Shown: positions 1 to 5,203, numbered from the stretch's first letter. The stretch: 5,268 nucleotides of DNA from Candidatus Melainabacteria bacterium (GCA_016209785.1 JACQVM010000399.1:1-5268), one strand, 5' to 3'. The notes: generated by a model not told the origin, from the letters alone. Program-made: numbers and translations.

Positions 1-1
1 G

Positions 2-1786
2 TACAAGGCTATACCATTGTTGATTGTTAATGACTCAGGGCAGTGCACCGGGCTTTTTTTGGATTCACCTGCGTGCCAGCGTTGGGGACTTGATCAGGAT
101 CTTTCAGGTGTGGCCAGCATTGAATTGTTGTCTAGGAGGGGCTGGCAGTTGTATTCCTTTGGTCCAGCTACCGTTGCCAAAATTGTTGAGGCCTACACAG
201 TTCTTACAGGACGTACAAAACTGCCCCCCCTGTGGGCGTTAGGTCACCATCAGTGCCGCTGGAGTTATCCTGATGAAAAGACTGTGCGTAATATAGCTCA
301 TGAATTTCGCAGTCGTAAGATTCCAAGCGATGCAATTGTGTTGGACATTGATTACATGGATGGCTACCGTGTCTTTACTTGTTGCCGGGAGCGTTTCCCA
401 GATTTTAAGAGCATGGTTGCGGATCTTGCACAGGAAAACTTTCAGGTTGTCACCATTGTAGATCCGGGAGTAAAAAAGGACCCTAAGTACCGTGTGTTTA
501 CTAACGGGGTTAAAGAAGATGTGTTTTGCAAGACAGCTTCAGGCAAGTTGTTTCTAGACAAAGTCTGGCCTGGTACTGCAGCCTTCCCAGACTTTGTCCG
601 TGAAGATGTCCGTCAGTGGTGGGCTCAGGAACACAAATTTTATGTAGATCTTGGCGTATCTGGAATTTGGAATGACATGAATGAACCAGCGCTCTTTAAC
701 AATCAAAAGCCACTGGGTGATGATGTGAGAGAGCTACCCAATGAGCAAAATCAACTTTTCATGCAACAAGCACCAGAAGGGCTAGTTGGACACTTTGAAG
801 TACGTAATCTTTATGGCATGGAAATGAGTCATGCAACACATGACGGGCTAATTGAACTAAGACCCAACCAACGACCTTTTGTGTTAACTCGCTCTGGCTA
901 TGCTGGCGTACAACGATATGCTGCTGTCTGGTTAGGCGACAACATATCTTGGTATGAGCATTTAGCTAAGAGCATTCCAATGCTTATTAATATGGGGTTA
1001 TCAGGTGTTGCATTTTGTGGGGCTGACATTGGTGGTTTTTGGCAAGACTGTTCAGCAGAGCTGTTGTTGCGCTGGTATGCTTTAGGTATCTTTTATCCTT
1101 TTTGCCGTAATCACTGCTCTTTATATGGAAGACCACAGGAGCCATGGGTTTGGGGCGCCGATATAGAGGCTAAATGCCGCAAGCTAATTGAGACACGTTA
1201 TCGCTTAATTCCTTATATTCAAAGCTTATTCTGGGAGCATTTGCGTACTGGTGCACCACTGATGCGCCCTTTGTCTTGGCACTATCCTAATGATGCTATT
1301 GCTACAGAAATTGAGGATGAGTTTCTCTTTGGTAAGGATATTCTTGTGGCTCCTATACTTCAACGTGGAAAGACTATGAGGAGTGTTTACTTTCCGCCAG
1401 GGCTCTGGCATTCATTTGAAGGTGGAGGACATTTTCAGGGGGGAGCTACTCATTGGGTGTCCTTTCCGCTTGGTCATGTCCCGGCTTTTGTTCGAGATGG
1501 TGCCATTGTGCCTTTGGCAGACGTAGTGCAAAATACAGCAGAGCTTCATAACAGCCAAATAACCTTTGTATGCTATGGGGAGTCTGCTCAGGGGGTGTAC
1601 TTTGAGGATGACGGTATAAGTTTCAATTATGAGCAAGGGCAGTATAACGAATGGATACTGACAATGGAGAATGATAAGTTTACTGCAAGTGTTGTGCATC
1701 ATGGATATGAGTTGCCGTCTCGTAAATGTGCTTTTCTGAACAAAGGCAAATGGTGCTCAGTTAGCTTACCTGACCAGAGGACTTAA
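2..1786 (+). CDS. GH31 alpha-glucosidase, 5'-truncated by window edge
   Basis: Glycoside hydrolase family 31 enzyme, predicted to release glucose from the non-reducing ends of alpha-glucans or alpha-glucosides by a retaining mechanism. The frame is open to the first base and begins YKAIPLLIV, a usual family N-terminal segment, so the start lies upstream; about 150-200 residues are probably missing compared with common ~780-residue homologues. Counting from the TTG at 17, LDIDYMDGYRVF (109-120) lines the active site, WNDMNEP (218-224) holds the predicted nucleophile D220, and RSGYAGVQRYAAVWLGDN (292-309) holds the predicted acid/base D308. GADIGGF (335-341), RNH (364-366) and DEFLFGKDILVAPI (434-447) follow, then a beta-rich C-terminal part. 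The WNDMNEP form argues for glucosidase rather than xylosidase. No signal peptide can be judged. Cysteines at 122, 123, 363 and 367 lie in otherwise conserved active-site loops. The family call is very secure, the exact substrate is not. Confidence 0.95.
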   Translation, partial: YKAIPLLIVNDSGQCTGLFLDSPACQRWGLDQDLSGVASIELLSRRGWQLYSFGPATVAKIVEAYTVLTGRTKLPPLWALGHHQCRWSYPDEKTVRNIAHEFRSRKIPSDAIVLDIDYMDGYRVFTCCRERFPDFKSMVADLAQENFQVVTIVDPGVKKDPKYRVFTNGVKEDVFCKTASGKLFLDKVWPGTAAFPDFVREDVRQWWAQEHKFYVDLGVSGIWNDMNEPALFNNQKPLGDDVRELPNEQNQLFMQQAPEGLVGHFEVRNLYGMEMSHATHDGLIELRPNQRPFVLTRSGYAGVQRYAAVWLGDNISWYEHLAKSIPMLINMGLSGVAFCGADIGGFWQDCSAELLLRWYALGIFYPFCRNHCSLYGRPQEPWVWGADIEAKCRKLIETRYRLIPYIQSLFWEHLRTGAPLMRPLSWHYPNDAIATEIEDEFLFGKDILVAPILQRGKTMRSVYFPPGLWHSFEGGGHFQGGATHWVSFPLGHVPAFVRDGAIVPLADVVQNTAELHNSQITFVCYGESAQGVYFEDDGISFNYEQGQYNEWILTMENDKFTASVVHHGYELPSRKCAFLNKGKWCSVSLPDQRT

Positions 1787-1809
1787 AAGGTTTTTGTATA
1801 GGTGTTGTT

Positions 1810-2046
1810 GTGTTTGTGTGTTCTTTTTGTCAAACTGAAAATCGCGTAGGTGCTAAGTTTTGCAGAAAGTGCGGACGACCCAAGGTCAAGCAATGTCTTA
1901 AATGCCAAACGCAGCTTCTGGACAAGGCAAATTATTGTCATTTGTGTGGTAATGCTGTTAACGCTCACGAAGGTGAACAAGAGCAGATTGGCAGCGACAT
2001 ATTTGCTGAAGAAGATCCAGACCTTCTTCCTAAATTTGAAGCATGA
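1810..2046 (+). CDS. Small double zinc ribbon protein
   Basis: A 78-residue protein with four CxxC knuckles at C4/C7, C18/C21, C29/C32 and C43/C46. They form two consecutive four-cysteine zinc ribbons of the double zinc ribbon (DZR) type, each with the usual NxxGAKFCxxCG-like spacing. The C-terminal 25 residues are acidic and probably disordered. There is no membrane segment or signal peptide, so it should be cytoplasmic. It starts 23 bases after the GH31 stop and is probably co-transcribed. The only purine-rich stretch (AAAAGG, 1785-1790) is too far from the GTG at 1810 for a classical ribosome binding site; a second GTG at 1816 is possible but would leave only one residue before C4, and reading through from the GH31 gene may help initiation. 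Such ribbons bind nucleic acid or protein partners; the specific role is unknown. Confidence 0.8.
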   Translation: MFVCSFCQTENRVGAKFCRKCGRPKVKQCLKCQTQLLDKANYCHLCGNAVNAHEGEQEQIGSDIFAEEDPDLLPKFEA

Positions 2047-2106
2047 TTAAAAGTTTGCCCTGACTTGTCAGACCACCAGCCCAAACCTGCGGTTCAGGCA
2101 ACCTCC

Positions 2107-2135
2107 TTGTCCGTTAACGGAATGGAGTGTTTTAA
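2107..2135 (+). promoter_or_regulatory. Candidate sigma70-type promoter of the higBA pair
   Basis: TTGTCC (2107-2112) and TTTTAA (2130-2135) are separated by exactly 17 bases and lie about 65 bases upstream of the toxin ATG at 2200, implying a leader of roughly 55-60 nt. Both boxes are 4/6 matches to consensus, so this is a moderate prediction. It is supported by the perfect dyad between the boxes. Confidence 0.4.
2110..2121. promoter_or_regulatory. Perfect 12-bp palindrome, candidate HigA operator
   Basis: TCCGTTAACGGA is fully self-complementary and overlaps the -35 box and spacer of the predicted higBA promoter. HigA-type antitoxins are dimeric HTH repressors that bind short palindromes at their own promoter, often with a TTAAC-like core. 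The position fits autorepression. Binding itself is inferred. Confidence 0.45.
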
Positions 2136-2199
2136 GCTGTGTCTGTCTTAAACTGAAAATGAGTTGCCACTTTGTAACGCGATAGATTACACTGGCAAT

Positions 2200-2478
2200 A
2201 TGATAAAGAGCTTTCGCCACCGTGGCTTAAGGCATTTGTTCATCAAAGATGATGCCAAACTGCTCAATCACACCCAAGTTAAGCGCATTAACGTGTTGCT
2301 AGATTTCTTGGATGCTGCCGATAGGATTCAAGCTATGGACGTGGTAGGTGCCCATCTACACGAGCTAAGGGGAGACAGAAAAGGAATCTGGAGTGTGAGG
2401 GTATCCGGGAATTGGCGTTTGACTTTCCGCTTTCAAGACGGCGACGCCTATGACGTCAATCTGGAGGACTATCATTGA
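2200..2478 (+). CDS. higB: HigB-like toxin, RelE/ParE-superfamily mRNA interferase
   Basis: A 92-residue toxin of the HigB (RelE/ParE superfamily) type, which in characterised members cuts mRNA on the ribosome and is neutralised by HigA. The start MIKSFRHRGL and the end GDAYDVNLEDYH match the family at both termini, which fixes the ATG at 2200. The frame stays open to a TTG at 2164, but those extra 12 residues have no family counterpart. Core motifs are LHELRGDRKGIWSVRVSGNWRL (53-74) and the DYH tail (90-92). H54, R73, D90 and Y91 sit where catalytic or RNA-contacting residues lie in Proteus HigB; the usual lysine at 57 is an arginine here, a conservative change. No obvious ribosome binding site precedes the ATG, so translation may be weak. 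All expected residues are present, so the toxin looks intact. Confidence 0.93.
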   Translation: MIKSFRHRGLRHLFIKDDAKLLNHTQVKRINVLLDFLDAADRIQAMDVVGAHLHELRGDRKGIWSVRVSGNWRLTFRFQDGDAYDVNLEDYH

Positions 2479-2804
2479 TGGAATCGTTGAGAAATAAGCA
2501 TCGAAAACCAACACATCCTGGAGAGCTTCTTAAGGAGATCATCTTGCCTGAGCTTGGCATTACACAAGCGGAGCTTGCTAGAAGGCTGCAGGTGTCGCGC
2601 CAGACGGTCTCAGAGTTGTTGCGTGAGCGCCGGCCGCTGACATCTGATATGGCAATTAGACTTTCCCGCCTGGTGGGTGGTACTCCCAGTGGCTGGCTAA
2701 GGATGCAACAGGCTGTTGATCTGTGGGGGATTGAGCATAACGACACTAAGAAATACGCTGGCATTAAAAAGATGCGCACGTCGAAAGAACGAAAGGCTGG
2801 ATAA
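2478..2804 (+). CDS. higA: HigA-type antitoxin, HTH (XRE/Cro) repressor
   Basis: A 108-residue antitoxin and DNA-binding repressor of the HigA family. HPGE (13-16) and the following LLKEIILPELGITQAELA segment are hallmarks of HigA. The helix-turn-helix spans about 29-67, with the recognition helix near SRQTVSELLR (40-49), and a W-x-x-x-Q-x-x-x-D-L-W-type element (73-83) follows. The last 18 residues are strongly basic (KK, KK, RTSKERK), a small extension beyond the usual family end. The ATG at 2478 overlaps the toxin TGA by one base and is preceded by GGAGG (2463-2467) with 10-base spacing, much stronger than anything before the toxin; this favours antitoxin excess. It should bind HigB and repress the shared promoter, plausibly at the 2110-2121 dyad. 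Confidence 0.93.
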   Translation: MESLRNKHRKPTHPGELLKEIILPELGITQAELARRLQVSRQTVSELLRERRPLTSDMAIRLSRLVGGTPSGWLRMQQAVDLWGIEHNDTKKYAGIKKMRTSKERKAG

Positions 2805-3013
2805 AAGGTTTGCAAGCCCAGCCTGAAGAGGCGAACACTGGATACCTTTATAGAGTAGAGTTGGCCAAAGCTTCCGCAGGAAAGTCAAATGCCACTACTG
2901 GTAATGGCAACGAGAGTCAGTGGGAAGATAACCTGCGCTCGATTGGTTCTTTCTAGAACCTATCCCACAAAAGGTCATCCCTGATTAGCCTATCGAAACC
3001 AGAAAGGCTGGAT
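2781..3013. repeat. Imperfect ~21-bp direct repeat flanking the higA-tRNA gap
   Basis: The end of higA (2781-2802) and a downstream segment (2993-3013) share TCGAAA, then 3-4 differing bases, then the identical 12-mer GAAAGGCTGGAT. The copies are about 210 bp apart. They bracket a stretch with no confident gene. The copy at 2781 encodes the basic tail of HigA. This may be a footprint of a small insertion, duplication or deletion; chance similarity cannot be excluded for a 12-base exact match. Confidence 0.45.
2810..2956 (+). CDS. Doubtful 48-codon ORF downstream of higA
   Basis: A frame open from 2768 to the TAG at 2954-2956 could start at the TTG at 2810 and encode a hydrophilic peptide (LQAQPEEANTGYLYRVELAK near its start). 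There is no ribosome binding site at proper spacing, since AAGG ends one base before the TTG, and no family is recognised. It lies inside the direct-repeat interval. It may be a remnant of a longer gene or simply chance. Confidence 0.15.
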   Translation: MQAQPEEANTGYLYRVELAKASAGKSNATTGNGNESQWEDNLRSIGSF

Positions 3014-3027
3014 TTTAATGCAAAACT

Positions 3028-3100
<73 letters not shown>

Positions 3101-3126
3101 AGATTATGTTACTGCTTCATATGCTG

Positions 3127-3155
3127 CTTATACTATGCACCTAAAGCAGAAACAA
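3127..3155 (-). promoter_or_regulatory. Candidate promoter of tRNA-Phe
   Basis: On the minus strand TTGTTT (3155-3150) and TATAAG (3132-3127) are 17 bases apart, placing transcription start near 3120, about 20 nt before the mature tRNA 5' end. The -10 matches five of six consensus positions, the -35 only three. The position directly before a tRNA supports it. Confidence 0.4.
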
Positions 3156-3181
3156 AAGCTCAATATACCACAGGTTGTTTA

Positions 3182-3775
3182 CTAGTAGATTGAAGAGCCT
3201 GGTTGTGGCACCAGGCGATTATTGATGCCTGCAACCCTCAAACCGTCTTGATTTCGGACAACAAGAAAGTCTGCGGTCATCTGGTGTAACACAGGCTGTG
3301 CTCCAGAGTCAACTACAAGCGTCCCAGCAACACCAACAACCACACTTCCGTCCGGATTAATTGCTTCAGACAATACTGAGGTAGGGTGGAAGGAGGCAAC
3401 TAGTTGCCCGTTGGCAACAGCGGAGGCTGTCTCAGGTGTCCAGAAATATGTTTGAAAAGCACTTTGTGCGTCTGGAGTCATCCAGGCAAAAGCTAGTTGG
3501 TGGCTTTCCTGAGCGGTGGCCGGTGCAAAGTCCATAGCTCCATTTAGCCACCATCTTACAAAGTCGGCTGCTAATGAAGGCTCAACTTTCGGCTCTTTAG
3601 CCTCAACTGAGGGTGCTTGGTCATCGGACCGGACAGCCTTGTTGGCAACGGCAGGTTCATTACGACTACTCAATCCACCAATAAAGAAGCCAAGAACAAG
3701 AACAATGATTAGCCCAAGGATAATCTTGTCCTGAAAAATCTTTTGAACTAATGCCCGACACAGCTCGTATAACAT
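3182..3775 (-). CDS. Single-pass membrane-anchored protein of unknown function, possibly NTF2/VirB8-like
   Basis: I do not recognise a named family. The 197-residue protein has a short, positively charged N-terminus, one hydrophobic segment at about 18-35 (IILGLIIVLVLGFFIGGL), a Pro/Ala/Glu-rich linker at 36-68, and a C-terminal domain at 69-189. That domain begins with helices (FVRWWLNGAMDF; SHQLAFAWMTPDAQSAF) and continues with alternating strands (SVVVGVAGTLVV; TADFLVVRN; GLRVAGINNRLV). This anchor-linker-alpha/beta layout resembles NTF2-fold proteins such as VirB8 or TrbF of conjugation machines, with the C-terminal domain outside the membrane, but no secretion genes are nearby, so this is only a fold guess. 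The ATG at 3775 has AGGA about 15 bases upstream, a rather distant ribosome binding site. The gene appears monocistronic, with tRNA-Phe downstream on the same strand. Confidence 0.75.
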   Translation of the reverse strand: MLYELCRALVQKIFQDKIILGLIIVLVLGFFIGGLSSRNEPAVANKAVRSDDQAPSVEAKEPKVEPSLAADFVRWWLNGAMDFAPATAQESHQLAFAWMTPDAQSAFQTYFWTPETASAVANGQLVASFHPTSVLSEAINPDGSVVVGVAGTLVVDSGAQPVLHQMTADFLVVRNQDGLRVAGINNRLVPQPGSSIY

Positions 3776-3974
3776 GCTTGTAGTGTGATTTCCTGGAGGA
3801 CAGCAGTACGATTTTGGCTATAGTTGACACATTGCTTATTAATTGTGTTCCTCATTGCCAGAAAATCAAGATGCAGCATGGGGATGTTCCCATGGTTAAT
3901 GTTAACTTGGCAGCATTGAAGCCGTGGAAAGACAACAAAAACCATAGAGCAAGCTCAAGGTTTAAACACGATGG

Positions 3975-4080
3975 CCTGTACAATGGGGGCGTCAAGTTAA
4001 GCTGGGTAAATCAAGATATGCCAGGACCTCCGGCAGTTAGAATCAAACCCCCGCCCTTAAGGGCGGGGTGCTTACAAGGA
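3975..4080 (+). ncRNA. Candidate IscB-type omega RNA (HEARO-like) 3' portion, standalone
   Basis: Seen here, in order: CCUGUACAAUGGGGGCGUC (3975-3993), CAAGUUAAGC (3993-4002), GAUAUGCCAGG (4015-4025), AAUCA (4041-4045), a perfect hairpin with UUAA apex (4049-4068), UUACAA (4072-4077), then AAGGA. From memory, the OgeuIscB omega RNA ends with a similar order: CUGCAUAGCGG, a CAGUU element, GAUAAGCCAGG, AAUCA, a hairpin, UUUUACAA, a purine-rich site and the iscB start. No IscB or TnpB frame follows here, so it would be a standalone or orphaned copy. The 5' end and guide cannot be placed; they would lie upstream, perhaps near the 3877-3894 hairpin. Alternatives are the terminal hairpin of an IS200/IS605 remnant, or simply the structured leader of the downstream gene. 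The comparison is from recall and is not an alignment. Confidence 0.4.
4049..4068. repeat. Perfect 20-bp palindrome with TTAA centre
   Basis: CCCCGCCC-TTAA-GGGCGGGG is fully self-complementary. As RNA it forms an 8-bp, almost all-GC stem with a UUAA tetraloop. It is not followed by a T tract and no plus-strand gene ends upstream, so it is not a normal terminator. Its context fits the terminal stem of an omega RNA or of an IS200/IS605-type end. Confidence 0.85.
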
Positions 4081-4110
4081 ATGCGGCACGGGCTTGAACC
4101 CCTGCCGCAT
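4081..4110 (+). repeat. Second hairpin, 8-bp stem with inner 3-bp stem
   Basis: ATGCGGCA (4081-4088) pairs with TGCCGCAT (4103-4110). After a C-C mismatch, GGG (4090-4092) pairs with CCC (4099-4101), closing a CTTGAA loop. It starts 13 bases after the first palindrome. No T tract follows, so a structured leader element is more likely than a terminator. Confidence 0.75.
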
Positions 4111-4121
4111 CTACCGCTGAA

Positions 4122-4147
4122 AGACCCCGGCGTTAACGCCGGGGTCT
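4122..4147. promoter_or_regulatory. Perfect 26-bp palindrome, candidate operator or leader stem-loop
   Basis: Arms AGACCCCGGCG (4122-4132) and CGCCGGGGTCT (4137-4147) flank TTAA, with no mismatch. As RNA it is a very stable 11-bp stem with a UUAA loop. As DNA it is an ideal two-fold site for a dimeric repressor. It lies 51 bp upstream of the ribbon-helix-helix gene start, so autoregulation by that protein is a reasonable guess. There is no T tract after it, which argues against a simple terminator. Confidence 0.5.
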
Positions 4148-4198
4148 CCTCGCATGGGATCAACGACAGAAGATCGTACATAGGAGAAGGACACGAAC

Positions 4199-4465
4199 AT
4201 GTCCGGTGATGATCAATGGTCTGAAGGGCGCAAGTTTGTTGCCTATACGGTTAAACTGCCAGCCGATCAGTTGGCGGCACTTCAGTCTATCTGGCTTGAG
4301 CTAAAGAGACTTTATGGAACTCACTCGCCTGACAAGAGCGGCATGATACAGCAAGCAGTTGGGCAATGGTTAAGAAAATGGGACAGCCCGGACAGGCAAG
4401 AGCTCTTGAATGAACTCCTAGAAATTCGCGAGCACACACGCCGCCGCCAGTATAGGAAAGGTTAA
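4199..4465 (+). CDS. Small orphan protein, probable ribbon-helix-helix DNA-binding fold
   Basis: The 88-residue product has a short N-terminal tail, then a beta strand KFVAYTVKLP (12-21), an amphipathic helix ADQLAALQSIWLELKRLYG (22-40), a turn THSPDKSG, a second helix MIQQAVGQWLRKW (49-61), and a charged C-terminal helix (63-82) ending in RRRQYRKG. This strand-helix-helix order and size fit ribbon-helix-helix (CopG/MetJ-like) dimeric DNA-binding proteins; the exact family is not recognised. The ATG at 4199 is well supported by AGGAGAAGGA (4182-4191), with GAAGGA 7 bases from the start. No toxin-type partner gene lies beside it: the next gene, 22 bases away, is convergent. It may be a transcriptional regulator, possibly binding the 4122-4147 palindrome. 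Fold call moderate, existence of the gene likely. Confidence 0.7.
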   Translation: MSGDDQWSEGRKFVAYTVKLPADQLAALQSIWLELKRLYGTHSPDKSGMIQQAVGQWLRKWDSPDRQELLNELLEIREHTRRRQYRKG

Positions 4466-4468
4466 GCA

Positions 4469-4495
4469 CTGCCTAACTATTTTGTTGTTAGTCAG
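4469..4495. terminator. Weak bidirectional stem-loop between convergent genes
   Basis: CTGCCTAAC (4469-4477) pairs with GTTAGTCAG (4487-4495) as 5 + 3 bp around one mismatch, with a 9-base T-rich loop. It sits exactly between the convergent ribbon-helix-helix and DedA genes and overlaps the DedA stop codon. There is no strong T tract on either side, so terminator function is uncertain. Confidence 0.3.
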
Positions 4496-5099
4496 ACTTG
4501 AGGTGATGATAAAGGTAGTAACCAACGCCAGCTAATCCAACTAGCACAATGGCTAGGTCAAATTTGTGCCAGATGTTCACGAAAAATGCCATGTTCTCGC
4601 CAAACTTAACTCCTATCCAGGTAAGAAAGTAGCACCAGATAAGAGAGCCCACAAACGTGAAGGTGCAAAAGAGAGTGAAGTGAGCCTTAAGTACCCCAGC
4701 CGGAAAAGAAATGAATGTGCGTACAACCGGCAACATCCGGCAGATAAAAAAGGTCCAGTCGCCATATTTGTCAACCCAACGGTCGGCAGCTTGTAAATCC
4801 TTTGGCTTAAGCATTAGCCACTTGCCGTGCTTCTCAATGAAAGGACGTCCGCCATATAGTCCAAGAAAGTACGAAGGAATAGAGCCAAGCAGGCAACCCA
4901 GTGCGCCAGCGAGAGCAGCAAGATGAAAGTTCAATTTACCTTGTTGCACAAGGATTCCTGCAGTAGGCATAATGGCTTCGCTGGGCAACGGTATATTGGC
5001 CGACTCTATGGCCATCATGACTACAACGCCAGCGTAGCCCCAGGAGGCAACGGAGTCTCTAATCATTTGTAAAACCGGGTCTAACAGTTCATGAATCAC
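4488..5099 (-). CDS. DedA-family (VTT domain) inner-membrane protein
   Basis: A polytopic membrane protein of the DedA/SNARE-associated family, members of which act in lipid carrier recycling (undecaprenyl phosphate or phospholipid translocation), membrane homeostasis and drug or acid tolerance. With the GTG at 5099 as residue 1 (203 aa), the signature ESANIPLPSE (32-41) contains the conserved acidic and proline positions E32, P37, P39 and E41. GSIPSYFLGLYGG (72-84) is the glycine/tyrosine re-entrant segment, and RMLPVVRTFISFPAG (121-135) carries the conserved R121, P124 and R127. Hydrophobic stretches lie at about 22-31, 60-82, 142-162 and 182-197. The GTG is chosen because GAGG (5109-5106) lies six bases upstream; the frame extends to a TTG at 5120 without such a site. 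A candidate -10 box TAGAAT lies at 5142-5137 on the minus strand, without a clear -35. Confidence 0.93.
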   Translation of the reverse strand: MIHELLDPVLQMIRDSVASWGYAGVVVMMAIESANIPLPSEAIMPTAGILVQQGKLNFHLAALAGALGCLLGSIPSYFLGLYGGRPFIEKHGKWLMLKPKDLQAADRWVDKYGDWTFFICRMLPVVRTFISFPAGVLKAHFTLFCTFTFVGSLIWCYFLTWIGVKFGENMAFFVNIWHKFDLAIVLVGLAGVGYYLYHHLKSD

Positions 5100-5203
5100 G
5101 AGAAACCTCGATAAAATCAACCCAAACGGTTCTCACATTCTAACCTTGAAAAGAGTATTCGTCTGAATTAACCGCTAAAACTAAGCTAAACAAAGGTCCT
5201 GGC

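Larger units (their letters stand above)
3776..4198. other. 423-bp stretch without a convincing protein gene
   Basis: The region lies between the divergent membrane protein gene (minus) and the ribbon-helix-helix gene (plus). It holds a short hairpin CATGGG/CCCATG (3877-3882 with 3889-3894), the omega-RNA-like segment 3975-4080, and two further strong inverted repeats at 4081-4110 and 4122-4147. A 131-codon frame runs through it from a TTG at 3814, but it passes directly through all three hairpins and its product is Pro/Gly/His/Arg-rich without a recognisable domain, so I do not call it a gene. Structured RNA plus regulatory DNA fits better. Confidence 0.6.

Noticed and set aside
1412..1702. 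96-codon minus-strand frame inside the GH31 gene
   Set aside because: It lies antisense to a well-conserved coding region, shows no domain and has no ribosome binding site evidence.
2164..2199. Upstream TTG start for the HigB toxin
   Set aside because: Family members begin MIKSF at the 2200 ATG; the 12 extra residues have no counterpart.
2456..2815. 119-codon minus-strand frame opposite higA
   Set aside because: It is the complement of a clear HigA coding sequence, with a product that resembles no family.
2945..2960. GGTTCT-TTCT-AGAACC hairpin as terminator of higBA
   Set aside because: It has only six base pairs with a weak GC content and no T tract on either strand, and lies 140 bases past higA.
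3824..3829. Perfect TTGACA as a plus-strand -35 box
   Set aside because: No acceptable -10 hexamer lies 16-18 bases downstream (the 17-base position reads GTTCCT).
3999..4080. Intact IS200/IS605 insertion sequence
   Set aside because: Although the hairpin and TTAC resemble element ends, there is no tnpA or tnpB coding sequence and no matching left end, so at most this is a remnant.
3814..4209. 131-codon open frame from a TTG on the plus strand
   Set aside because: It runs through all three hairpins, has GGAGGA 13 bases before a TTG, and gives a Pro/Gly/His/Arg-rich product with no domain. The openness is better explained by GC-rich palindromes that lack stops.
5100..5120. TTG at 5120 as DedA start
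   Set aside because: The GTG at 5099 has GAGG six bases upstream, while the TTG has no comparable site. Seven residues make no difference to the family call.
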